Assembly (NCBI GenBank): GCA_964384945.1
Contig: CAYLMK010000016.1
Location: 1 to 64,000, forward strand
Source: S015-6 sp964384945
GTDB taxonomy: Bacteria; Desulfobacterota; DSWW01
Direction of reading: 5' to 3'
DNA length: 64,000 nucleotides
Position 1 is the first letter of the stretch. Every line of letters starts with the position of its first letter. The notes beneath the pieces are model-generated. The model was given only the letters and a program-made list of their open reading frames with translations, did not search any database and was not told where the DNA came from. Of the stretch, positions 15,511 to 23,321 are shown piece by piece. A program made the position numbers and the translations under genes.

Positions 15511-17892
15511 TCACAACTCATACACCGTCCGCTCGATGATCTCGTCCTGGGCCCTCTTGCTCAGGCCGATAAAGTGCGCCGAGTAGCCGCTGATCCGCAC
15601 CAGGAGGTCGCGATAGTCCGTCGGCCTCTTCTGCGCTTCCTTGAGCACTTGCGAATCCTCCATGTTGAACTGCAGCTGAGGGCCGCCCCTGGCGAAATAG
15701 CCCCGGATGAATGCCAGGAGGTCCTCGGCGGCGATCCGCTTTCCAGGGAACCGCATGTTGAGATTCGTCCCGTTGTGGATTCTCCTGAGCGGGAGTTTGG
15801 TCACCGAGTTCGCAAGGGCCGTGGGCCCGGACGAGGCGTTTCCGGTGCTCGGGGTCAGGCCGTTGCCGAGAATATCGCCCGTGGAACGCCCGTCCGGGGT
15901 CGCCGCCGTGAAGGCCCCCATTGCAATGTGGAACCCCACCGAGAACACCCCGGGCCAGAACCGGCCGCCCCGGAAGTTCTCGTATTTGGCCAGTTCGTCG
16001 CAGAAGTGATCCAGGACCCTGGCCCCCATTCGGTCCACCTCGTCCACGTCGTTACCGTACTTGGGGAGCTTCCGGAGGAAGTACGCCCTCTTTTCCTCGG
16101 CCCCCCTCCAGTCGTCGGCAAGCCAGGCCGCGAGCTGCCCGAGGGGGACGGTCCTGTCCTCGAAGACCGCCTTCTTGACCGCGTAAAGGCTGTCCGCGGT
16201 GTTGGCAAACCCCATGAACTGGACGCCGGTGGAGTTGTACACCGCCCCTCCCCGGGTCAGGTCCAGGCCCTTGTCCAGGGGGCCTTGAATCATGGCGGAG
16301 GCGAAAGGAGAGGGAACCCGCTCGGCGATGGCCTGGTCCAGGGCGGACATGCCCCTGACCATTTGCCTCACGAAGTGGGCGACCTGGGCAGCGTAGGCGT
16401 TCCAGACATCCTCGAACGTCCGGAGCATGGATGGATCCCCTGTCCGGACTCCGGAGACCTGGCCGAAGGCGTTGTCCCTTCCGTCGCTCAGGGCCATTTC
16501 AAGGCACTTGATCCCGCTGAACTGGACCGCGAAGGTGGAGCCGAAGGTCTTGCCCTGGGCGTTCGGCTCGAGACACCCCACCACACCGTAGTCGCGCGCG
16601 TCGGCGGGATGGTGCCCTCCCTCGACCAGACATGGGACGATCGCATCGTCGTTGAAGAAATGGAGCAGTACTCCGTCTCTGGCGTATTCGACAGCCTTTC
16701 GAAAAAACGGCTCGGGGGACTTGCTGCTCAGCCGGACGCCGAAATTCGGCTGGACGGTCCGGATCTCCGCATAGGCCTCCAGACCGAGCAGGCTCGCCTC
16801 GCATGTGGCGTCCTGGCCGTCCGGACCCAGGCCTCCGACCGTCACGTTCTGGGTGGTCTTGCCCTCCGTTCCTTCCCCGCCCGGGATGTAGGCCTCCTCC
16901 AGGACGTTCCATATCTCGTTGGTCTTGAGGAAGAGCAGGGAAAGAAGCTCTCGGGCCTCGTCGGGAGTGAGGAGCCCGCGTGCCTTGTCCGCCTCGTAAT
17001 ACGGGGAAAGGATCTGGTCGATCCTTCCCAAGGAAACCGAGTTGCCGCCGGACTCGATCTGGGCGATCAGGTGCACGAAGTAGATGCTCTGAACCGCCTC
17101 GTGAAAGGTCGCGGCAGGGTGCTCCGGGACGCGACGACAGACCCGGCCGATCCTCCGGAGTTCTTCCCTTCTTGCCGGGTCCTTCTCGGTGCTTGCCATG
17201 GAGTCGGCCAGGTCGGCGTAACGGCGGGCGAAGCGTATGGCAGCCTCCAGGGAACGGATCACGGCATCGTAGAACAGGCCCTTCTCACCCGCTCGTTGCC
17301 CAGGCGGGAGCCCTGTCCGTCGTCGCTCCGCTTCCCGGATGACGCCCCGGAGGCCCTGGCTCAGCACCGTTCGATGGTCCATGGTGAAATGGCCGATTCC
17401 ATATGTGATCTCAAGCATCATGGTGAAGACGAACGTGTCCAGGTCCCGGGCCACGTCCGGGGGCAGGAGTTCCCGGAAACGGTCTTCGACGCACTTGCCG
17501 TGCCAGAAGGGGAGGATCTCCTCCTTGATTTCCCGCTTTTCTTCTTCGCGGATCAGGGCCCTCTGGAGGGGTCGGACGTCGAAGCGGTCGACATTCTCCA
17601 GGATCCACTGGCACTTGTTTTCCGGAAAGAGCGGCGCTCCCTTCCGCTTCGAGGTGCGGCATCCAACGATGAGTTCGTCCTCCCGGATGATGACCGAGAT
17701 GTTGTCGAGCACGTCCGACAGGGCCAGGCTCATCCGTGTCAGGGGGTGCTCATGCCAGTGCTTCGCCATCGACCGCGTGAGGAAACGCGCCCTTTCGACG
17801 CAGATCTCCTGCGGGGCGTCGACGATTCGCTTGCGCAAACGCTCCACCCGTGATTCTGCGCGGTTGCTGCAAGAGGCCTGTTCAGCCGGCAT
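15511..17892 (-). CDS. Glycyl radical enzyme (PFL-like family), substrate unknown
   Basis: A 793-residue enzyme with both radical signatures: the glycyl loop VRISGYSAHF, with G769 as radical site, and the thiyl cysteine C440 in GVVGCLEPN. A Glu two residues after the Cys is the C-x-E pattern of the dehydratase/lyase branch (glycerol dehydratase, CutC, hydroxyproline dehydratase), not of pyruvate formate-lyase, which has Cys-Cys. Length also fits that branch. The QFNMEDSQVL and RPTDYRDLLVRI segments are typical. The enzyme must be activated by a radical SAM activase, and none lies within the window. The ATG at 17892 has GGGGAGGAAG upstream. The chemistry could be dehydration, C-C or C-N cleavage, or radical addition. 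Confidence 0.9.
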   Translation of the reverse strand: MPAEQASCSNRAESRVERLRKRIVDAPQEICVERARFLTRSMAKHWHEHPLTRMSLALSDVLDNISVIIREDELIVGCRTSKRKGAPLFPENKCQWILENVDRFDVRPLQRALIREEEKREIKEEILPFWHGKCVEDRFRELLPPDVARDLDTFVFTMMLEITYGIGHFTMDHRTVLSQGLRGVIREAERRRTGLPPGQRAGEKGLFYDAVIRSLEAAIRFARRYADLADSMASTEKDPARREELRRIGRVCRRVPEHPAATFHEAVQSIYFVHLIAQIESGGNSVSLGRIDQILSPYYEADKARGLLTPDEARELLSLLFLKTNEIWNVLEEAYIPGGEGTEGKTTQNVTVGGLGPDGQDATCEASLLGLEAYAEIRTVQPNFGVRLSSKSPEPFFRKAVEYARDGVLLHFFNDDAIVPCLVEGGHHPADARDYGVVGCLEPNAQGKTFGSTFAVQFSGIKCLEMALSDGRDNAFGQVSGVRTGDPSMLRTFEDVWNAYAAQVAHFVRQMVRGMSALDQAIAERVPSPFASAMIQGPLDKGLDLTRGGAVYNSTGVQFMGFANTADSLYAVKKAVFEDRTVPLGQLAAWLADDWRGAEEKRAYFLRKLPKYGNDVDEVDRMGARVLDHFCDELAKYENFRGGRFWPGVFSVGFHIAMGAFTAATPDGRSTGDILGNGLTPSTGNASSGPTALANSVTKLPLRRIHNGTNLNMRFPGKRIAAEDLLAFIRGYFARGGPQLQFNMEDSQVLKEAQKRPTDYRDLLVRISGYSAHFIGLSKRAQDEIIERTVYEL

Positions 17893-17943
17893 GCGATCTT
17901 CCTCCCCTGCTTCGTTTCGGGGTTCGCGACCCCACGCCCGTTT

Positions 17944-18774
17944 TCAAGGCTCGATGTGCATGTGCTTCAGGAGAATCCGGTCCCGGAAGGCCCGGGGAAG
18001 AAACCGGTTCAAGCCGAGAAACACCGTGCTCATGAAGTCCACCTGGTTGTGCAGGGCGGGCTTCTTTCGCTCGATGACCTTGAGAATCTTCCTGGCCGCC
18101 TGTACGGGGTCGGGAGCGCCCCGGATCAATTCCTCGTCCCTTTCGATGAACCGCCTTGCCCGGTCCCTGTAGGGCGACCCATCGGGAGGCAGCCTGTGGA
18201 TCTTGGCCGCAAAGGCGGTCGATACCTGCGCCGGCTCGATCAGGGCGACCCGGATGCCGAACGGCTCGACCTCGTACCGGAGGGACAGGACAAGGCCCTC
18301 GAGAGCAAACTTGGATGCGGCGTAAATGGATTCGAAGGGAAAGGGCACTTGCCCCACGAGAGACGACATGGCGACGAGCTTTCCCGACCGTCTTGCCCGC
18401 ATGGACGGCAGAAAGGCCTGGAAGACGGCCGCCGCTCCGATCACGTTGATCTCGAGGCATCGCAACGCGTCCTCGAGGTTCACCTCTTCAAAGGGGCCGA
18501 AGAATCCGATCCCCACGTTGGACAGGACCGTATCGACCGCGTTGTATCTCTCCAGAACCCGGTCCCGAAAGCCCCGAATGCCGGGCCGGTCGGTGATGTC
18601 GAGGACCGTGAGGTGATGCCTCGCTCCGGAGGGCGCCAGTTCGGTCCGCAGGGATTCGATTCCGTCCGAATCGACATCGAACCCCGCAATGTCCCACCCC
18701 TTTGCGGCCAGCAACCTGGCCGCTTCGCGACCCATGCCCTGGGCCACTCCCGTGATGACGATGACCGGATTCAT
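17944..18774 (-). CDS. Short-chain dehydrogenase/reductase (classical SDR)
   Basis: A 276-residue NAD(P)-dependent oxidoreductase. The nucleotide motif is TGVAQGMG and the acidic residue after beta-2 (GFDVDSDG) favours NAD. The catalytic residues are Ser in MSSLVGQ and Y-x-x-x-K in IYAASKFALEG; NVGIG corresponds to the NNAG motif. The start at 18774 has GAGGGAGAG upstream; an ATG at 18792 would overlap that site. It sits 51 bases upstream of the glycyl radical enzyme gene and 21 bases downstream of the second SDR-like gene. Probably oxidises or reduces a hydroxy/keto intermediate of the cluster pathway. Confidence 0.9.
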   Translation of the reverse strand: MNPVIVITGVAQGMGREAARLLAAKGWDIAGFDVDSDGIESLRTELAPSGARHHLTVLDITDRPGIRGFRDRVLERYNAVDTVLSNVGIGFFGPFEEVNLEDALRCLEINVIGAAAVFQAFLPSMRARRSGKLVAMSSLVGQVPFPFESIYAASKFALEGLVLSLRYEVEPFGIRVALIEPAQVSTAFAAKIHRLPPDGSPYRDRARRFIERDEELIRGAPDPVQAARKILKVIERKKPALHNQVDFMSTVFLGLNRFLPRAFRDRILLKHMHIEP

Positions 18775-18795
18775 CCTCTCTCCCTCAAACATTCG

Positions 18796-19791
18796 CTATC
18801 CGTCGTGAGGCCTCGCGCGGGCGTAGTCTTCCCCCAGTTGCTTCATCGATTCCTTGAAGTCAGGGTATTTGAGCACGAAGCCGGTTGCCTTGAGCTTCGT
18901 GTTGTCCACGAGATAGTCGTCGCAAAGATAGTTGACCGCATCGACCTCCAGGTCCGGAATCCCGCCTCGCAAGGCCGCAAGGGCGCCGTTCAGCCAGGCC
19001 GCAGCCCGGACCACCGGCAGGGGCAAGCGGAGCCTCGGCGGCCTGGTTCCAAAGGCCTCGGCGGCCCACCGCAGGGCCTCCTCCAGCCGCGGGCGGCTGT
19101 CGTCGGCGATGTTGAAAGCCTGGCCTACCGCATCTTCCCGGTGGGAAAGGTGCTCCATGGCCGCTGCCACGTCTTCTGCTCGGACATTGGAAAGGATCTG
19201 CTTCCCGCTGCCGGGGATCGCCAGGATCGAAGTGGGGCGGGAGAAGGCCTTTCCCGCGCCGTCGCGGCACCGAGGGCCGTACACCGTGCAGGGGCGGACC
19301 ACGATCGCATGGAGTCCCTGCTTCACCCTTTGCCAGATCACGTCTTCTCCGTCACGCTTGCTCCGCCCGTAGTCGTCGCAGGGTTCGCGGGGGTCGTCTT
19401 CATGGAAGGGGCGTCCTCGGAAGCGGCCGTACACGCTCGTGGAACTTGCATGGACGAATCGCTTGACACCGGCCTCCATGGCCAGGCGGGTGATTCGCGC
19501 CACACCGTGGACATTGGTCGGATGGAGTTGCCGGTAACGGGTTGAGAAGTTGCAGATGGCGCCCAGGTGGAAGACCCGATCCACCCCGCCCTCGAAAAGG
19601 GCGGCGAGGCCTTCCGGCCTGGTCAGATCGGCAGGGACAAACTCCACGCCGAGTTTGGTGAAAAAGGAAAGATCCTTTCCGGGCCTGGCGGTCGCCCGTA
19701 CAGGCACTCCGTGCCGTGCCAGCAACTCGACCACGTGGCTTCCCATGAAGCCCGCGGCGCCCGTCACCAGGGTCCGTCCGTGGAATTCCAT
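18796..19791 (-). CDS. Extended SDR / NAD-dependent epimerase-dehydratase family protein
   Basis: A 331-residue extended SDR, similar in type to 3-beta-hydroxysteroid dehydrogenase/isomerase and sugar epimerases. It shows TGAAGFMGSHV, the DLTRPEG segment, catalytic SSTSVYG and DDYGRSKRDGE (Y-x-x-x-K), and RPCTVYGPR. No sugar-nucleotide partner genes are near, so a carbonyl or hydroxyl oxidoreductase role in the cluster is as likely as a sugar epimerase. The ATG at 19791 lies 7 bases after the PadR stop, indicating co-transcription with the regulator. Confidence 0.88.
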   Translation of the reverse strand: MEFHGRTLVTGAAGFMGSHVVELLARHGVPVRATARPGKDLSFFTKLGVEFVPADLTRPEGLAALFEGGVDRVFHLGAICNFSTRYRQLHPTNVHGVARITRLAMEAGVKRFVHASSTSVYGRFRGRPFHEDDPREPCDDYGRSKRDGEDVIWQRVKQGLHAIVVRPCTVYGPRCRDGAGKAFSRPTSILAIPGSGKQILSNVRAEDVAAAMEHLSHREDAVGQAFNIADDSRPRLEEALRWAAEAFGTRPPRLRLPLPVVRAAAWLNGALAALRGGIPDLEVDAVNYLCDDYLVDNTKLKATGFVLKYPDFKESMKQLGEDYARARPHDG

Positions 19792-19798
19792 CGAAACG

Positions 19799-20365
19799 TC
19801 AGCCGTCGAGAGTCAGGTCGATGCGCTCGGCCGTCTCCTCCCTTTCGCCACTCGCGGCAATTTCCCTCTTGCTCTGTCGGAGCCACGCGAGGATCATCTC
19901 GTTCAGCAGGAGGCCGAGTTCGCCCATCTGCTTGACGTAGACCCCCTGCCGGGTCCACCGCCTCATGTTCTGGCGCCGTTTCCGGAGTTGATCCTCGTAG
20001 AGCCGGATCTGGGCCTCCACCTGCGCCAGGGCCCGCTCCTTGCTCCCGTGACCGAAAAAGACGAAGCGGAGGAGGAAAGGGTCCCGCAGGAGCATCGTTC
20101 CGTCCGGCTCGGACGCCAGCCACTCGGCAAAGGACTCTCTCCCCTTTGGCGTGAGCGAGTAGAGCTTTCTCGCCGGCGATCCGCGCTGCGCGACTTCCCG
20201 CTTGGTGACAAGGCCCTCGTCCTCCAATTTCCTGAGATTTGGATAGATCTGGCCATAGTTGATCGACCACATGTGGCCGAAGTGTTGCTCGATGTGACGT
20301 TTGATCCTGTAGCCGTGCATGTCCTGGTAGTGCAGCAGGCCGAGGATTGCGTACCTGACAGACAT
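19799..20365 (-). CDS. PadR-family transcriptional regulator
   Basis: A 188-residue winged-helix repressor type. The N-terminal PadR domain (1-95) contains YAILGLLHYQDMHGYRIKRHIE and IYPNLRKLEDEGLVTKR. The C-terminal helical domain (about 100-175) matches the PadR-like C-terminal dimerisation domain. It is the first gene of the minus-strand cluster and so probably controls it in response to a small-molecule, often phenolic, ligand. A candidate operator lies 54 bases upstream. Confidence 0.92.
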   Translation of the reverse strand: MSVRYAILGLLHYQDMHGYRIKRHIEQHFGHMWSINYGQIYPNLRKLEDEGLVTKREVAQRGSPARKLYSLTPKGRESFAEWLASEPDGTMLLRDPFLLRFVFFGHGSKERALAQVEAQIRLYEDQLRKRRQNMRRWTRQGVYVKQMGELGLLLNEMILAWLRQSKREIAASGEREETAERIDLTLDG

Positions 20366-20418
20366 CGGTTCTTCCCTTCGGAAGGCGCTTGGAGTGACGG
20401 GCCCGACTCCCTGGGGAC

Positions 20419-20450
20419 TATATCTGAAGTATATATATAGAATAGATATA
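20419..20450. promoter_or_regulatory. Candidate PadR operator / promoter region
   Basis: In the 242-base gap upstream of padR, TATATCT (20419-20425) and AGATATA (20444-20450) form a 7-bp inverted repeat with an 18-base centre that is itself almost pure AT (ATATATATAG). It sits 54 bases before the PadR start in a GC-rich setting, and TATA-like hexamers for a -10 lie within it. Autoregulation is the likely meaning, but this is inferred. Confidence 0.45.
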
Positions 20451-20607
20451 TGTCAATCGGAAAACACAAGGCCCCGGACCGAGACTCGCCTCCACGGGCT
20501 TGACGGCGGACAGGGGGAGTGTGCAGATTGATCGCGGCTCTTCGGGTCGGGGCGCGCGGTCCGAATCTTCCAGGGAGAGGCTGTGTTCCCAACAAGGGAT
20601 GTGGACC

Positions 20608-20907
20608 ATGGAAACATACAGGGTGCATCCGTTGTTGGCCCGAAACAGGGCTTCCCGCACGGCGGGGGTGTACGACCGCCTGAGCGCGAGGGTTGCCGAG
20701 CGTGCAGGCTTTCCGGGCATTCTTCTGACCGGCTTCGGTGCTGCTGCGTTCTGCCTCGCCGAAACGTATGCACTGGATGAGAAGTACAAGGACGAGTGGG
20801 CGGGGACCGGAGAGGTTCCGTCCGGCAGGAGAGCCGGAATCGTTGTGAAAAGGGGTCGCATTGCCTACAATGAAAAAGATGTCACATATACGGGTCGGAT
20901 GAGATGA
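20608..20907 (+). pseudogene. Truncated remnant of an isocitrate lyase/PEP-mutase family gene
   Basis: A frame beginning at the ATG 20608 reads, over residues 5-50, LLARNRASRTAGVYDRLSAR then AGFPGILLTGFGAAAFCLA, the recognisable N terminus of the PEP mutase/2-methylisocitrate-lyase family (LLA, GVYD-LSAR, AGF, TGFG). After about 50 residues the similarity stops and about 48 unrelated residues run to a stop that overlaps the next gene. All catalytic residues of the barrel are gone, so this is a broken remnant whose tail was probably replaced when the downstream block arrived. Confidence 0.6.
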
Positions 20908-22088
20908 GACTCACAAAAGAGCAGTACGTCCGCTACAGCCGGCAGATCATCCTTCCCCAGGTACAGGGAGAGGGCCAGGAGAAGCTCTTCCGTGCGAAGG
21001 TGCTCCTTGTGGGTCTGGGCGGGCTGGGCTCGCCGCAAGCCCTCTACCTCGCTGCCTCGGGTGTGGGGACCCTGGGTTTGCTGGACGCGGACCGCGTGGA
21101 CCTGACGAACCTGCAGCGACAGGTGATCCACTCCACGGACGATCTGGGCGCCCTGAAGGTGGTTTCTGCGCAAAGGAGGGTTCAGTCGCTCAATCCGGAG
21201 GTCAAGGTGAGGACCTACCCGGAGAGGCTCACGTCCCGGAACGCCATGGAGATTCTCTCGGAATACGACGTGATCGTGGATTGCACGGACAATTTCCCTG
21301 CCCGCTACCTGATGAACGATGCCTGCGTGCTCCTGGGCAAGCCGCTCGTACACGGCGCGATCTACCGTTTCGAGGGGCAGGCCACGGTCTTCCATCCGGC
21401 TCGGGAGGGCCCCTGCTATCGGTGCCTTTTCCCCGTGCCCCCGGAACCGGGACTGGTGCCCTCCTGCGCGGAGTCCGGGGTCATGGGAGTGCTGCCCGGC
21501 CTGGTGGGTTCGATCCAGGCTACCGAGGTCACCAAGCTCATTCTGGGCGTCGGAAGGCTGCTTATCGGGCGGCTCCTGTTCTGTGATTTGCTCTCCACGC
21601 AGTTTCAGGAACTGGTGATACGGCGGGATCCGGACTGCCCCGTATGCGGCGCGAACCCGACCATTCGGGAATTGGTCGATTACGAAGCCTTCTGCGGCCT
21701 TCGCGGGCGGACGGGAGAGACCGCCGTCGCCAGGCCCGGCCTGCCTTACGGGTTTCGCGTCATGGACCTGGAGGCGAAGATCCGGCGAGGGGAACCGGTC
21801 CTGTTTCTCGATGTCCGGGAGGAATGGGAACGGTCGATCTATCCGGGCATGCAGGGCATCCACATCCCCTACAGCAGGCTCCACGAGGAATGGCGGACCC
21901 TGCTGCCTTACAAGGAACAGGAGATCGTTGTTTGCTGCCTCTTCGGGTGGAGAAGCCGGGAAGCGGCGCGACTCTTGGCCGGTAAGGGCTTCGAGAAGGC
22001 GGTGAACCTTGAGGGCGGCCTGGAGGAGTGGACTCTCTACCAGGAGCAGTCGGCACGCACGAAGGGGACAGGGGACGGAAGCGCGTGA
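20904..22088 (+). CDS. E1-like sulfur-carrier adenylyltransferase with C-terminal rhodanese
   Basis: A 394-residue MoeB/ThiF-family enzyme fused to rhodanese, the architecture of eukaryotic MOCS3. Nucleotide loop GLGGLGSPQ, the MoeB-type NLQRQ motif, ATP-contact DNFPARYL and zinc cysteines CYRC and CPVC are present. The rhodanese domain (about 280-380) has the active loop VVCCLFGWRS, with the Cys immediately before LFGWRS as sulfur acceptor. It should adenylate and sulfurate the C-terminal GlyGly of a ubiquitin-like carrier, and such a carrier is encoded next (22120-22389). The ATG at 20904 lies in the tail of the preceding remnant. Confidence 0.93.
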   Translation: MRLTKEQYVRYSRQIILPQVQGEGQEKLFRAKVLLVGLGGLGSPQALYLAASGVGTLGLLDADRVDLTNLQRQVIHSTDDLGALKVVSAQRRVQSLNPEVKVRTYPERLTSRNAMEILSEYDVIVDCTDNFPARYLMNDACVLLGKPLVHGAIYRFEGQATVFHPAREGPCYRCLFPVPPEPGLVPSCAESGVMGVLPGLVGSIQATEVTKLILGVGRLLIGRLLFCDLLSTQFQELVIRRDPDCPVCGANPTIRELVDYEAFCGLRGRTGETAVARPGLPYGFRVMDLEAKIRRGEPVLFLDVREEWERSIYPGMQGIHIPYSRLHEEWRTLLPYKEQEIVVCCLFGWRSREAARLLAGKGFEKAVNLEGGLEEWTLYQEQSARTKGTGDGSA

Positions 22089-22119
22089 TCGTGCGCCCCG
22101 ACGGCCGGAGAGCCTTGCG

Positions 22120-22389
22120 ATGAAGCTCTGTTTTCTTTCCGGACTGAGAGAAATCGTCGGGAGAGAGGAAGTTGAAATCGACTATGCGGGAAGCCTCTCC
22201 GGCTTGCTGGCATTGCTGATCCGGCGCCACGGGGAGCCCCTGAAACGACTCCTGCTCGATCCGCAGAACCCGGAACGAAGGAGCCCTTTCGTCAAGATCC
22301 TCGTCGAAGGGGAAGATGTCGGAAAGGCCGATCCGGCTTTACGGGGCGAGGAGACGATTTTCCTCTTTCTGCCGATTGCCGGGGGCTGA
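22120..22389 (+). CDS. MoaD/ThiS-family ubiquitin-like sulfur carrier
   Basis: An 89-residue protein ending in GG, the C terminus that becomes a thiocarboxylate. Family features include LSGLREIVGR-like N terminus, ETIFLFLPIAGG at the C terminus and beta-grasp spacing. It lies 31 bases after the E1-rhodanese gene and 2 bases before a substrate-binding protein gene. It could serve molybdopterin/tungstopterin, thiamine or another sulfur-transfer pathway; no moaE, thiG or cofactor genes are nearby to decide. The start at 22120 opens MKLCFLSG. Confidence 0.85.
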   Translation: MKLCFLSGLREIVGREEVEIDYAGSLSGLLALLIRRHGEPLKRLLLDPQNPERRSPFVKILVEGEDVGKADPALRGEETIFLFLPIAGG

Positions 22390-22391
22390 AC

Positions 22392-23321
22392 ATGATCTCG
22401 CCGCTGCGGATCGGCTATCTCTCTACGCTCTATCACACCTCGCACCTTCTGCGGCAGCTCGGGTGGGTCGAACAGCACCTCGCGGTCGAGACCAGCTGGC
22501 TCCTGTTTGGTTCCGGTCCCGAAATGGTCTGCGCCTTCGACAGGCAGGAGATCGATCTCGGCTACATGGGGCTGCCCCCCGCCATGATGGGAATGGCCCG
22601 GGGCGTGCCGCTGGTCTGCGTGGCAGGGGGGCATGTGGAGGGGACGGTGATGGTCGCGGGCCGTTCTTTCCGGCGCCTTTCGGAGACGGACGGGCTGCCC
22701 TGTTTCCTGAAGCAGTTTCGAAAGAGGCGGGTCGGCATTCCCGCCGCCGGCTCGATCCATGACGTGATCTTTCGTGCTCTTCTGGCGGAGCATTCGATTA
22801 CGGATGTGGAGATCGTCAACACCCCGTGGGCGGACCTCATTCCCTATTCGCTGAGAAAAGGGGAGCTCGATGCCGCCGTGGGTACGCCCCCCTTGGCCGT
22901 GCTCTGCGAATGGGAATGCGGGAGCCGGACCGTGATGCCCCCTGACGCCCTGTGGCCCTTCAACCCCAGTTGCGGGATCGTGGTTCGGCGGGAACTGCTG
23001 GGCGATCGGGATCGGCTCGAGGCGTTCCTGGGGCTCCACGAAAAGGCATGCAACCTGATCCGGGAGTCACCGGAGCGGGCGGCCCGCTTGACGGCCGCTG
23101 CGCTTCCGGGTCTGGAGGAGTCTTTCGTGAGGAAGGTCTACGCCGTCTCTCCCAACTATTGCGCCTCCCTTCCCCGGGCATACGTCGAGTCAGCCCTTCG
23201 ATTTCTTCCTGTGATGGATCGGTTGGGATACCTGAGCGGGTCGCCGAGGCCCGAGCGGGTCTTCGAGCCTGCGATCATCGAAAAGGTCCATCCGGATCCG
23301 CACCACTATTCGAGTCGCTGA
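22392..23321 (+). CDS. ABC-type substrate-binding protein of the NMT1/SsuA type, no signal peptide
   Basis: A 309-residue periplasmic-binding fold type II protein. It begins MISPLRIGYLSTLYHTSHL and has GPEMVCAFDRQEIDLGYMG, a hallmark segment of the NitT/TauT/SsuA/ThiY clade. It lacks an N-terminal signal peptide and no permease or ATPase gene is adjacent, so it may be a cytoplasmic ligand-binding protein or enzyme-like member. The 2-base gap to the sulfur-carrier gene indicates coupled translation. The 3' end overlaps the convergent DUF1015 gene by 16 bases. Confidence 0.75.
   Translation: MISPLRIGYLSTLYHTSHLLRQLGWVEQHLAVETSWLLFGSGPEMVCAFDRQEIDLGYMGLPPAMMGMARGVPLVCVAGGHVEGTVMVAGRSFRRLSETDGLPCFLKQFRKRRVGIPAAGSIHDVIFRALLAEHSITDVEIVNTPWADLIPYSLRKGELDAAVGTPPLAVLCEWECGSRTVMPPDALWPFNPSCGIVVRRELLGDRDRLEAFLGLHEKACNLIRESPERAARLTAAALPGLEESFVRKVYAVSPNYCASLPRAYVESALRFLPVMDRLGYLSGSPRPERVFEPAIIEKVHPDPHHYSSR

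Noticed and set aside
15574..17853. A 759-codon open frame on the plus strand
   Set aside because: It is antisense to the glycyl radical enzyme gene and has no motif or ribosome site.
10943..20365. Assignment of the cluster as benzylsuccinate or alkylsuccinate synthase operon
   Set aside because: No small BssB/BssC-type subunits, no activase, and the radical enzyme shows the C-x-E dehydratase/lyase signature, so fumarate addition is only one possibility.
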